64,000 nt of DNA, from positions 1 to 64,000 of the forward strand of contig JAKCPI010005698.1 of assembly GCA_023213315.1 (NCBI GenBank), written 5' to 3'. Positions 32,100 through 41,888 of the stretch are shown piece by piece (positions within the stretch are counted from its first letter, which is position 1; the number at the start of each line of letters is the position of its first letter). The notes under the pieces are model-generated. The model searched no databases and was not told where the DNA came from. It worked only from the letters and a program-made list of their open reading frames with translations. The DNA comes from Euborellia annulipes. Lineage: Eukaryota > Arthropoda > Insecta > Dermaptera > Anisolabididae. A program made the translations under genes and the position numbers.

Positions 32100-32640
32100 A
32101 ACAGGATAGGCTCTATCAAATGAATATCCTAATACAAGAAAACTTTTCGGCTTTAATTAGATAATGCCTTCAGTTCTTATAAGCTGAAACGAGCATAAAT
32201 AAATAATTATAAATACAACATAAAATTTTTTTAAATTATAAAAAACTTATAAATAACATTAGGTCTTACAAAATTGGCAATCTCGAGGGGGTATATTTGA
32301 GATTGTCAATATTGTAAGACTTAATTTTTTTTTATAATTTAAACAATTGTACTTTCTCTTACCTCTATATATGTTAATATATAGAGAGAGAAAATATTGG
32401 TTTCATGTCAAAAATCCGGTGTCGAGATTTTGATGGATATACACGTTTTGAGGTCCCCTGAATCCAAAAATGTGGTTTTCGCTACATGGTCTGTCTGTAT
32501 GTGTATCAGTGTGTATCTGTGAACAAAATATCTCAAGAACGAAAAGAGCTAGGAGATTGAAATTTTATATTTAAATTAAGTACCCTCCTGGGACGCAACA
32601 CGATGCTTTTGAACAAAATTAGCCAAAGTTTGGCTGACAT
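32100..32640. repeat. Fold-back element followed by RepA fragment
   Basis: 32220-32340 has arms ttaaattataaaaaactta and ttttttataatttaaac plus an inner pair, gtcttacaaaattggcaatc with its complement; 32150-32190 has GCCTTCAGTTCTTATAAGC on the outer side. 32345-32640 is the 3' half of RepA on the minus strand, starting ACTTTCTCTTACC and including GATATACACGTTTTGAGG. Confidence 0.6.
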
Positions 32641-33987
32641 CCTCTCTTTCTATGTATTATATATAATTAATATTATTTTTGTCAATTTGACTCTTCTTAC
32701 TTTTATATAGGGTTATATATTTAACAAAGGGAAATAAGTGAAGATAAAATATACCTGGATCGAGTATCAGTAAGACATTTAAAAAGGAACAGATCTTGAT
32801 GGAGCTTTGGAGTCAGTGTTGATTCTATTGAGGCCTATTGCAAATAAGGATCCCTTCTTGAAGGACTTTTTTCATGATATGCAACTCAAAGTAAAATAAA
32901 ATAGAGCGAAATTGATGACAACCTATTGGAAGTAAAAGGATAAAATTAATTTTCAATTTGAAAAAATAACAATAATAAAAAAAGTAAAAATAAGACGACA
33001 ATGGAGGGCAATAATGGCGGGCAACAATGGCGGGATCTCTATTCCAACTATTTGATCACATAATATCCTAATAGGGTATACCATAAGTTTAATCAAATTT
33101 AATAATTCAATCATTAACTAGTTAAAAAAATAAATTTAATTAAATGAAATTTTGAATATTAAGGATATTTGAATGAAGTACTTAAAAATAAAACAAAAAT
33201 TTTGTTCTTGAGAACACAGGATTACATGTACCAGGTTGAACCTCGAATCTATTTAAAAGATTTAATTATGTGATTGGTTTAAAATTCAAAAAAGAAACAA
33301 TTAATATATTACTCACGTTATTGATATGTAGATTATAAATATTTCGGATGAAAAAAAAGAAAAACTGACGATTCAAATAAATGGAGTGATGACCGTTTTT
33401 TTTTCCTTCTCTCGCAGCGTCTCGTAGTCACGTGATTTGTGAAGTTTGTCTAACAAAGATAGCCAAAATCTAAAAAACAATTTAAAAATTATTATTTAGA
33501 ATTAAAATGTTTTAGCAACCAAAGTTGATTAAAAAACTATAATTAAAGATAATTAATAAGAAAAATCAATTTAAAAAAAGTTAGAAAAGATTTGAGGGTT
33601 TTTTTTTGTTGCCTACGTTGGTAGCCATATTATGATAGCCGCATTGACCGCTCATTGCTCAAAAGACATTTTATATACTACGTTTTATATTTTTAAATAT
33701 TTGTAAAATTGTAATTAAGTGTTATTATGTTAATTGTAATTGAAATCTTCTCATTGACAAAAGTATTATAATAATTTATTTAGTCTATTATGAAGATTAT
33801 CGTCTTGGACTAAATAAACTGTTTGTTTAAAGCATGGATGTCCTCTAATCAGGAAGAGACATAACCAAAAGCCCTTAGCAATCAAAACTCATTTTGGTAT
33901 TCGAGGGTAAGCAACTCCTTTTCTCCTTGATATTGTGTACCAGTTCTACAAATCGTTTGATCTTTTTTCAATCACTTATATCAAAAG
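32641..33987. other. AT-rich intron 2 DNA
   Basis: No gene or recognised element. A short island with aatggcggg repeated twice is at 33010-33035. Confidence 0.5.
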
Positions 33988-34041
33988 TATGGGCGTAACT
34001 AGAGAGCCCCCCTCCCCGGGGACCCCCTAGTTACGCCCATG
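33988..34041. mobile_element. Minimal hAT-type MITE, 54 bp
   Basis: Little more than two termini: TATGGGCGTAACTAG and CTAGTTACGCCCATG separated by about 24 bp of G/C-rich DNA. Flanking octamers are atcaaaag (33980-33987) and atcataag (34042-34049), 7 of 8 identical. It is among the shortest elements in the window. Confidence 0.72.
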
Positions 34042-34677
34042 ATCATAAGCTTCTTCCTTAGGGGATCATATTTAAAATATTACAACAGTAAATTTTTATT
34101 ACAAAAGAATGTCGATATATATTCATTATTCATTCCTGTTTGTATTTATTTTTCCTTTATTCAAAATGACTTAATTATTTCTTTATTTTTTTTTAAATAC
34201 ATATGTTTTTTTACCCAATTCAACCCTGAAGTAATTAACCTCGTATTTTGTTAAATGATATCATTTAGAAAACAAATTAACCTCATTAGAAAAAATTGTT
34301 TCACTCACATCTAATAATTTATTCATGTTAATTTTCTAGTTCTCTCAAGAAAATGAATCTAATTGGACAGTCTTCTATCTTAGAATAAAAAAAGAAGAAT
34401 TACGAGAGTCTTCTCTAAGAAAAGAAAAACTCCAAAGACCGTAAAATAATAATTTCACCTTAAGAATTGACATTTGATTGAAAATATTAATGCCCACTTA
34501 ATTAAAACTTGTAAATTATTTATCAATAATCTATTTATTTATAATTAGATCTTTGTTCATATTTGTTTCATAATCCACTTTGACATCTAAATTATAGACT
34601 TATGAATGAATGAATGCCTTAGAAATAAAATTATAGTTTTTGTTTTCTCCTAAGGAAATGCGTGGTGTGTGTTCTAG
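34042..34677. other. Intron 2 end with two acceptors
   Basis: AT-rich. Two acceptor-like sites lie at the end: ttttctcctaag (AG at 34653-34654) with the stronger pyrimidine tract, and gtgtgtgttctag (AG at 34676-34677), which keeps the Awh frame. Confidence 0.55.
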
Positions 34678-34917
34678 AAGGAGGCGACTCGGAGAGTTAT
34701 CATAAGAACAAGGCGAAGAGGGTGCGTACAACATTTACTGAGGAGCAACTCCAAGTACTTCAAGCCAATTTTCAACTGGATTCGAACCCGGATGGCCAGG
34801 ACTTGGAGAGGATTGCGCAGATCACTGGTCTCAGTAAGAGAGTCACACAAGTCTGGTTCCAAAACTCACGTGCCCGGCAGAAGAAGAATCAACAGCCAGG
34901 AAAAATCAAGGCTCAGA
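34678..34917 (+). CDS. Awh: Awh exon 3: homeodomain
   Basis: The acceptor used is gtgtgtgttctag ending at 34677 and the donor is GTAAGC at 34918. The exon completes Glu144 and encodes 145-223. The linker [13 protein letters not shown] precedes a full homeodomain (about 156-215) with [16 protein letters not shown], the group-typical [11 protein letters not shown] and recognition helix [17 protein letters not shown]. Position 50 is Gln205, 51 is the invariant Asn206 and 48 is Trp203, so DNA binding should be intact. A second acceptor-like site, tctcctaag ending at 34654, lies 23 nt upstream. Its use would read GNAWCVF and stop at 34675-34677. If the 3' intron is retained, translation stops at 34926. 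Confidence 0.95.
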
Positions 34918-35461
34918 GTAAGCATTAGAAGAAATAATTGCATTCCATGTTCAGACGAATTTTTTGTTGCACAAATTCAGAATTCCCAAAAAAGAGGGAC
35001 TTTAGGAACACCCTATATTTAAAATTGGTAGATAATTTGAAAAGAGGAACAATTTACGCCACCTCTACTTTACTTTCTCCTAATTAAAACAATAGAAGCC
35101 GGCGGTTGGCTGTAAATAGCTCATCTGGATGCAGCACGGTGGCGTCTTCCTTTATCAGAGAAGTAATTAAAAGATTCTCGATGCTGTCTTTCTTTCGAAA
35201 CAAACGACTTCCACACTGACACATAGATATTGCATTCCCATGTCCACTTTGATAACACGATACATCTCTCCAGCTACTGGTTTTGCGATTATTTATTTCT
35301 CCATCCAACATTTATCCATGTTCACACTTCTTTTTATTATTTAATCAATTGAATTAATAAAATACTCTATTGGGCTAATAGATTTTCTTGTAATGAATGG
35401 AAGAAAATTATATTTATTACAATTAATTTTTCTCTTTACCTTATCCGTTTAACTAAAACTT
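34918..35461. other. Awh intron 3, unique part
   Basis: 35084-35311 is less AT-rich and open on the minus strand for 75 codons. It shows no known domain, and the plus strand is not open. It may be a constrained non-coding element in a short intron. Confidence 0.4.
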
Positions 35462-36019
35462 AGGTCTATTTTCTAAGCAAAAACGTTAACTTTTAACAAC
35501 TGAATTCATGGTTAATTCATTTTAACACAAATGCTATTTTGTAAGCAAAAACTTTAACGTCAAAGCGTTAACATTTAGTCAACAATGTTAAAAAAAATGT
35601 CATGTCTAGGGGGTGCTTTTAATATTTCAACGCCATTTTTAATGCATAAAAAATGGAGTCTTTAACGTAAAAAGTAAGGTTTAGATTTTGACAGATTTTA
35701 GATTTAAAAAAAGCAACATCTCTGTTAAAACTTTGTTTAGAGGATAGAATTTTTTTAAAGCTGGTGTGTCAGGTGTACTGGATTGAAAATAACAAATCAA
35801 GTTAGTAATGCGCATGCGCGAGAGATTATCGAGGGGTGTAAAAACACGAACAACCAGAAAACAGCTATCTTCATATGGATCAATAACACTTGGTGGTAAA
35901 AAGTCTCTGTTAAAACTTTGTTAGAGAATAGCATTTTTTAACGCTGGTGTTATTACTTTACTTTTTAACATCCAATTTATGATGTTAAATTTTAACGTCT
36001 GTTTTTAGGGAATTGACCT
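35462..36019. repeat. MITE family E, third copy, beside exon 4
   Basis: Ends are AGGTCTATTTTCTAAGCA and the complement of TTTTTAGGGAATTGACCT. It shares the central CATGTCTAGGGGGTGC and GTTAAC word series with the other copies. It makes up almost half of intron 3 and ends about 72 bp before the exon 4 acceptor. Confidence 0.65.
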
Positions 36020-36091
36020 GACTATAAAAGCTAATTATTTATGTTAGAATGAAAAATTTCATAACTAATGAACTTGTAAACTCTTTTCTAG

Positions 36092-36232
36092 TGCATCATG
36101 CCGGGGGTTCAATTGGTCGCGACGGAGACACGAGTGGAGCAAGTGCATTCGGGCGTCACATCAATCTGCATCTGACCTATTCGTTTCAGGCTCAACAGAC
36201 GGCCAAAACTGCCAATCTCTTTGCCCCTCATG
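36092..36232 (+). CDS. Awh: Awh exon 4: conserved tail
   Basis: The acceptor is aactcttttctag before 36092. The donor at 36233 is GTAATA, weaker than the other donors. Phase 1 on both sides fits exons 3 and 5. The exon encodes Met224 (split codon) to His270 and one base of 271. The peptide holds SIGRDGDTSGASAFGRHINL followed by HLTYSFQAQQ, which I recall as a hallmark of the arthropod Arrowhead tail. Its function is not known to me; a role in transactivation or cofactor binding is inference. The 558-bp MITE at 35462-36019 ends only about 72 bp upstream, so it lies where branch point and enhancer signals would be. Confidence 0.88.
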
Positions 36233-37903
36233 GTAATACAAATTTGTAGTTATCTACTATTTACAATAATATTGTCTGTCTGTGGCGAAGTGAAGAGCAA
36301 ATTTGGTTGAACGGATCTTTATAAAATATCATTTTGATCAAATACTCTTTTCCTAGGCAATGAATTGAAAAAAAGAGTAAAATATCAGGATCATCAGTCA
36401 ATATAAATAATCTAAAAATTATTTGCAATTCTTTATTTTAATAATAATAAAGACTGGAAGTTAATAAGTGAAATGGAGAGGGTTCAGACAAAAATGATAT
36501 AAATAGAATTTTATTTTTTTTTTTTTTTTCAATATACGTACCATCCATCTATTGCAATAGTATTGAGAATAAAGCCCGGAAGTTAGGCAGCCCAAATGGC
36601 AGCTGGTCTGTCTAAGAAATATCTTTTTCAAAGCAGACAATAGGGCGATCGGCCTTTATTACCATAAAAATTTATCTTTTTAATATATTAGTGAACGTGT
36701 ACCATTTGGGCTGCCTAACTGCCGGGCTTTATTCTCAATACTATTGCAATAGATGGTACATGTAACTGATTGTCTTGATATATTAATTAAAATGCGTGGC
36801 ACATTCAAGGAGGGGTTGGTAATGCTATTGATAGTAAAATGATTTATTTTTTTTTTTTAATCCAAATCAGCATTTAAAAAAACTTTGGCATGAATAAAAT
36901 CAAAATATTAATATTTTTTCTGGGCTCGGGCCCCTCTCTTCAGAATGATTAGATGCAGTGGCAGCTAATGATTAGATGTTATAGCTGTCAATCGATATTG
37001 GAGTTTATAAACAATCAAAAATTTCATCTTTCAATTTTTTCCCTTTCTTTGGATACTGATATAAATAAAAAACGTTTTCAATCTTGTCTGTAAAATTATA
37101 GCAGCATTTTCGAAACTCTCTGAGTATGTCCTTATCCCTAAAACATCAGTAGCAAAAAAAAATAAAAAGATTAGATGTACTTTCAGTTTTTTTCTAAATA
37201 CTATCGAATGACGGTTATTACACTATCTAATCATATGAAGTTTTGAGCAAATTGCGATATATATATATATCATTTAGTAGAATTATTAATATATAATATT
37301 ATTATTATCATAATAAAAAAAAAGGGGGGGGGGGGTAATAATAATTTTTTTTTTTTTTTTATAAATTCCTTCTTGCTTTTTTTACCACAGACAGACAGAC
37401 CATTTTGCGGGCCCCACTTTTTTTGGAATCAAGAGGCCTCAAAATCTCGACATCGAATTTGTCACATTCTCTCTAAAGCGATGAGAAGTGACTATAGACT
37501 TTAAATTGGATATAGGAGACGTATCAGCCAAGGAAATTAAATCTAATTATTAATCGTCGACGTTTTGGTAGCAAATCACGACCTTCATCAGGACGATTAA
37601 TTGTGTAAATACAAGACAATTAATGATCCTGATGAAGGTTCTCACACTGTATACGACCTTAAATAAATTTCATTCTGTAACTAAATATATTTTTTAGATC
37701 TTTGATTGAGTTTCCTTTAATGATGAAGTAACACCCCAACCCCTTTCCACTAAAAATTCAATAACATCATCTCGAAAATGGTCTCTACTGGGGAATAGAC
37801 TACTATTTATTTTTACTGGAATATTTTATCATATAATCAGCAGTATAATATTTAAATCAACATATTTGAGAGATTCTAATTCTTTTCTATTTCTACTTTG
37901 CAG
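36233..37903. other. Awh intron 4
   Basis: It contains the fold-back 36537-36761, a RepA fragment with a long G run and T run (37321-37480; GACAGACAGACCATTTTGCG), and a half module at 37545-37640 (minus strand CCTGATGAAGGTCGTGATTT, then CAAAACGTCGACG). The remainder is AT-rich. Confidence 0.55.
36537..36761. repeat. Fold-back element in intron 4
   Basis: Two 60-nt arms, 36537-36599 and 36702-36761, are almost perfect complements (attgcaatagtattgagaat; gttaggcagcccaaatgg). The spacer of about 100 bp is unrelated. It would form a stable stem in Awh pre-mRNA. Confidence 0.72.
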
Positions 37904-37974
37904 TACAAGATTCCTCGATGGACGAGCTCTCGCAAGATTCTACTATGATGCCTTGTATGCGTGGAGAAGTATGA
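37904..37974 (+). CDS. Awh: Awh exon 5: C-terminus and stop
   Basis: A good polypyrimidine tract and acceptor (tctactttgcag) precede 37904. Phase 1 entry gives Val271 and then the last 22 residues, QDSSMDELSQDSTMMPCMRG followed by EV and TGA at 37972-37974. The DELSQDS motif is an acidic-hydrophobic tail. I recall a similar ending in Arrowhead proteins, but could not check it. The exon is short and would be missed by simple ORF calling. It is supported by frame continuity across three phase-1 junctions and by loss of A/T bias inside it. Confidence 0.85.
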
Positions 37975-38560
37975 GATTTGTCTGAGGGCACTGGGAATTG
38001 CGCATCCATTACACCTGCTGATCTTTGATCGAAATGGAAAAAGGACTACGAGAACATATCAAAAGAAAATGGTGCGATATTTTTTTTGGTGCTCTCACGA
38101 TTTGTCATTTAAAAACTTCAATCACTAACACTTGTCTTACTTTTTTAATTCTTTGTGATCGCTTCTTGATTTGTAGCAATGTCAAACATGATCAAGTGCT
38201 TTAGGTTTAATGATATGTAAATTATTCTGTTATTTAAATTATTTATATTATATATAATATATATACAGGGGGTTTGAAATTTATGCAACTTGGAAAAATA
38301 ATTCAAGAATATTTGCTGTATCATTTTGGTTTAGAGAAAACTATATAACACGAGGGCACGCACTTAGGCAGGAGAGGAGGGGGAGGTCTCCCATGTAACT
38401 TTTTTCAATTTGAGTTCCCTTCTTGGGTTTCTACTTAGAGTTGGGTGATAATTAATTTTTAAAATGTTTTAGTATTTCTTTTTTGATAAATCGAAACAAA
38501 TTACGATTGGTAGACAACGTTTTCTTCACAATAAATTTAATTAGTGAATCTAGTTCGAGT
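37975..38560 (+). other. Start of Awh 3' UTR, end unresolved
   Basis: Sequence after the stop is unique up to about 38260. No AATAAA lies within the first 500 bp; the first AATAAA seen is at 38530-38535, inside a duplicated segment. The transcript may therefore use a variant signal or extend far downstream. Confidence 0.4.
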
Positions 38561-38625
38561 TAGGTACAATATTAAGTCTCACCCATGAGTTGATTCTAAG
38601 CTTGTGTTTACGATTTTCATTGTTT
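38405..38625. repeat. Duplicated unit plus MITE fragment
   Basis: 38415-38560 (cttgggtttctacttagagt to taattagtgaatctagttc) recurs in the same orientation at 39567-39695. After it, 38565-38625 is a Tc1-type MITE left end (caatattaagtctcacccat), and the second copy is likewise followed by that MITE, complete. So the pair descends from a segmental duplication that included the MITE. Confidence 0.65.
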
Positions 38626-38799
38626 TTAGAACAAGAAAAATAGAACGTTGCATTACTGATGCCCAAATCAATTTATTCAGTCTTTATAACTTCTTTAAAG
38701 ACCAACACATTGTATATGTTGTCTTTGTATATGGTATAACATATTTAGTCTTTATAACTTAAGTTTTAACAAACCAAGAGAATCAAACATCAACTTCTA
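38626..38799. other. AT-rich DNA
   Basis: Nothing recognised. A tandem-like pair of tagtctttataactt and cagtctttataacttctt words occurs near 38680-38760. Confidence 0.45.
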
Positions 38800-39425
38800 T
38801 ATTTCTTAAAAAATCTGGCGGGACTCGTCGCATAGCACAACTTTATCTTGTCTTCAGTAAGCGAAAGTGGTGCCAGATTTTAGTGTCGACATATATTTAG
38901 GTTCCGATAGTAAGCTTAAGGTACATTTGAATTCAAGAATTTTTTTTTTTAAACACACACTTTTTTCTCATTCACACAGTCTTTTCGGCAACTCAGGCCA
39001 TATAAGACTTTTACGATATCCGTTGATTCGATGATTTTATTTAAGCCATTTAGTATCCAAATGGCTTAAATAAAATCATCGGACTGCCTGGGGTCCGAAT
39101 TGCAACCAATTCTCTTATCTTTCCTATGAAATGTCAGAGTAAACTGTACTTCAAAATGAGAATATACATTTTAAAGAGCATCTAAAAATAATTTATTTTT
39201 GAATTTTAATAAAAATCGTTGGGGCTATTTTTAAGAAAATCAAAAAACCTGAAAAAACTACCTCAGTAAAGTACTAGTACTTTTTGGCCGATTTTATTTA
39301 ACAGCTTATTTTCTCGCTCCAGGGGGTATCTAACTTAAATATAAAATTCCAACCTCATAGCTCAATTCCTTTAAGTTTAAAATTGAATACAGACAGACAG
39401 ACCATGTCGCGAAAATCACCTTCTT
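38800..39425 (+). repeat. RepA copy interrupted by SINE family C
   Basis: The 5' hairpin is at 38808-38880 and the body resumes at 39115 with cttatctttcctatgaaatg up to 39425. In between, 38940-39112 is a minus-strand SINE C with poly-A end (as T), the CCATTTAG hairpin and part of the head. The insertion postdates RepA. Confidence 0.68.
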
Positions 39426-39566
39426 GGAAAATCGAAAATCGAAAATCGGCCGTCAAAAATCGATTTTTTCGATTTTTTCAAAACACTGAATCGATTTCGA
39501 TTTTAATCGAAAATCGACGCTCAAAATCGATTTTCGATTAAAATCGAAATCGATTCGACCAACCCT
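39424..39566. repeat. AATCGA-rich low-complexity tract
   Basis: Repeated aaaatcgaaaatcg and cgattttcgattaaaatcga words on both strands make an imperfect palindromic array. It sits between a truncated RepA copy and the second copy of the 38415 unit. Confidence 0.65.
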
Positions 39567-39906
39567 TCTTGGGTTTCTACTTAAAGTTGGGTGATAATTA
39601 TTTTTAAAATTTTTAGTATTTCTTTTTTGATAAATATAAAATTACATTGGTCGACAACGTTTTCTTCACAATAAATTTAATTAGTGAATCTAGTTCAGTG
39701 AGGGACAATATTAAGTCTCACCTAGGCGTTTTCTACTTGAGATTATTTCATTGTTTTTATAAAAGAAAATGAAAATTTTTGTTGGAAATTTTCTAAGTTT
39801 AGACCATGAAAGTTTCCCCTAAAAAATATAAAATGTTTTTTTTAAAAACAATGAAATAATCACAAGTAGAAAACGCATGGGTGGGACTTAATATTGTCCC
39901 TCACTG
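39567..39906. repeat. Second duplicated unit and complete Tc1-type MITE
   Basis: 39567-39695 repeats 38415-38560. 39696-39906 is the MITE (CAGTGAGGGACAATATTAAG to CTTAATATTGTCCCTCACTG), with TA on its right side and TT on its left, and the usual arm words. It is the best preserved copy of that family here. Confidence 0.75.
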
Positions 39907-39934
39907 TACATCAGACTCAGTTTGAGAGATTAGA

Positions 39935-40765
39935 GAAAAATAAATTTTAATAGAAAATGTACTCTAAAACGGCTCGTATTTTGAATTTGCAAGAATTTTT
40001 TAAGGCAAAACCCCTTAGAATTATGCAGATAGGTATAAGATCTGTTCGTTTTGCTTGCTATTGCAGTATAATTTATACATTTTGCTCTCTTAAAGTTTAG
40101 AAAAATCGATTTTTTAAGTTTTTTTTATTTTGCTTTGAACACCCCAAATGTAAACCATCTCTAAATGCAAAAAACATATATTTACAATATTCTATAGTTC
40201 TTTGGCTTTCCAAAAATCTGAGGTCATTTAGACGTGCCATCATTCATCCAAAAAAATCTGTTATAAACGAAATTATTATCAAAATAGTTATGAAATTATT
40301 TAAAAAAAAAAACCTTTTACTGCCTATCTTTTAAGAACTTTGCTCATATGAATAAACGTATAACGATTATAAATCTTTTAAATATTAACTATTTTGTTAA
40401 TAATTTCGTTAATAATCAACCGATTTTCACGAATGAATGATTTTTGGAAAGCCAAAGAACTGTAAAAAAATATCGCGAATATATGTTTTTTGCAATTAGG
40501 GATGGTAAAAATTGCATTAGAGATGTCCAAAGCAAAAGAAAACTTAAAAAAATTACATTTTTCTAAAATTTAAGACTTTTGCGGTCTAAATGATCTCCGA
40601 ATGGGCTGGTTTAAATGATCTCCGAATGGGCTGAATCTTGAAATGTATATGTATTTTAACTATCTGCATATTTTTAAGGGATGTCGCCTTAAAAATATCT
40701 TGAAAATGCAAAATAAGAACCGTTTTAGAGCAAATTTTCTATTATAATTTATTTTTCCTGATGGG
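39935..40765. repeat. Large fold-back, about 830 bp
   Basis: Arms of about 380 nt: ctaaaacggctcgtattttg at 39963 pairs with caaaataagaaccgttttag at 40708; tagttctttggctttccaaa at 40195 pairs with tttggaaagccaaagaactg at 40443; ctgaggtcatttag has a diverged partner further in. The left arm carries a fragment of the GGTCTGTTCG MITE (40045-40105). Confidence 0.65.
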
Positions 40766-41675
40766 GGAAAACTGAAATAATATTTGAATTCAGCATGAAG
40801 AAAAAAATTCTAGAATATCATTGAAAGAAAAAAAAAGTTCATTTTTGTCGATCAGTGTTATTTTTCTTTAACATAATTCTTTTAATTTAAAAAAAATTAT
40901 TAATACAAGTTGTATAAATTGTTGAACGCCCTGTATACAGCGAAAAGTATTGGTTTAAAATAAAAAATAACAAGCAAGTCGCATAAATGTGTTCGTGAAC
41001 CTCTATGAGGTCAAACAAGCGAGTCATGCTAGTATTATAGAAGAAATAATAATAATAATCAAATAGCAGCATCACCTGCTATTGTTATATAGTGATAATT
41101 CGGTGATTGTGATGATATATGAACTCGGCAAGTGCAATAGAATAAATACATCAAGATGTACGTATACCCAAACATTTTTAACTATATATTGATATATATA
41201 TATATATATATATTCCGCATCTCTTTATACATATAATTAATTATTTATAAATGGATATACTTATACAAAAATTTTTGTTCCCACTCGTGTTCGATTACCG
41301 ATGAGAGCAAAATTTTTTTTGTATGTATATGAATATATATATAAATAATATATGTATATATATGAACAATTTTTAACACAATTTTAAATATAGTAATTAG
41401 TACAAAAAAAAAAGTAGTTCTATAATATCCCAATGACTCGCTTTTTCGAAACAAATAATTTGCTCAAATATTTTGTTGTAAAATTAATAAAATAGGAATT
41501 CGCTTAAAAAAAAAAATGAACAAATTTGCTAATTTATTAGTATATTTCATCTTAATGATATCAATTGTCCAAATTATAAATATTATCAAGGGTATTTTAT
41601 TTTTTATGCTTGAACAAAATAATAATTATATATATAAGAGTTATTTTAACCAATGAAGTACGTGGCTGTTGATTT
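40766..41675. other. Very AT-rich DNA
   Basis: Contains TA repeats (41188-41212; 41325-41362) and no recognised gene. The open minus-strand frames are low complexity. Confidence 0.5.
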
Positions 41676-41888
41676 ATATACAAGGAAGGAAGCTGAACAA
41701 GTCAATGAATAACACACCCATAAAGAAAATACATAATAAATGTATTGTGCCCTTTTAAAAACTCCGGGACAGATACAATTTGAAAGACTGATGATGAGAA
41801 AATAAAGTTTTCTCGAAACGTCTCGTTAATTGTAATAAAATCGGAGGCTTTAATTTTTGGCTGCTCTTGTTTCCTTCCTTGTATAAGA
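41676..41888. repeat. Fold-back with CTGATGATGAG module
   Basis: Outer arms are tatacaaggaaggaagctga and the complement in gctcttgtttccttccttg. On the + strand at 41789-41830 CTGATGATGAGAAAATAAAG is followed by TTTTCTCGAAACGTCTCG. The GAGAAAA/TTTTCTC stem is perfect. It is the most hammerhead-like of the modules here. Confidence 0.62.

Larger units (their letters stand above)
3954..37974 (+). other. Awh: Awh (Arrowhead/Lhx6-8 group) LIM-homeodomain gene, five coding exons
   Basis: Gene-level entry. Joining 3954-4165, 27522-27739, 34678-34917, 36092-36232 and 37904-37974 gives 882 coding bases, a 293-residue protein and a TGA stop. Intron phases are 2, 1, 1 and 1, and each junction is GT-AG. 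Domain order is LIM1 (about residues 16-68), LIM2 (77-130), homeodomain (156-215) and a tail with GRHINLHLTYSFQ. This is the order of LIM-homeodomain factors, and the LIM2, homeodomain and tail wording fit Arrowhead best from memory. Family knowledge: these nuclear factors bind TAAT-type DNA through the homeodomain, bind LDB/Chip through the LIM domains, and act in imaginal and neuronal cell specification. Introns of 23.4, 6.9, 1.2 and 1.7 kb are heavily invaded by repeats, yet the coding frame is intact. Confidence 0.93.
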
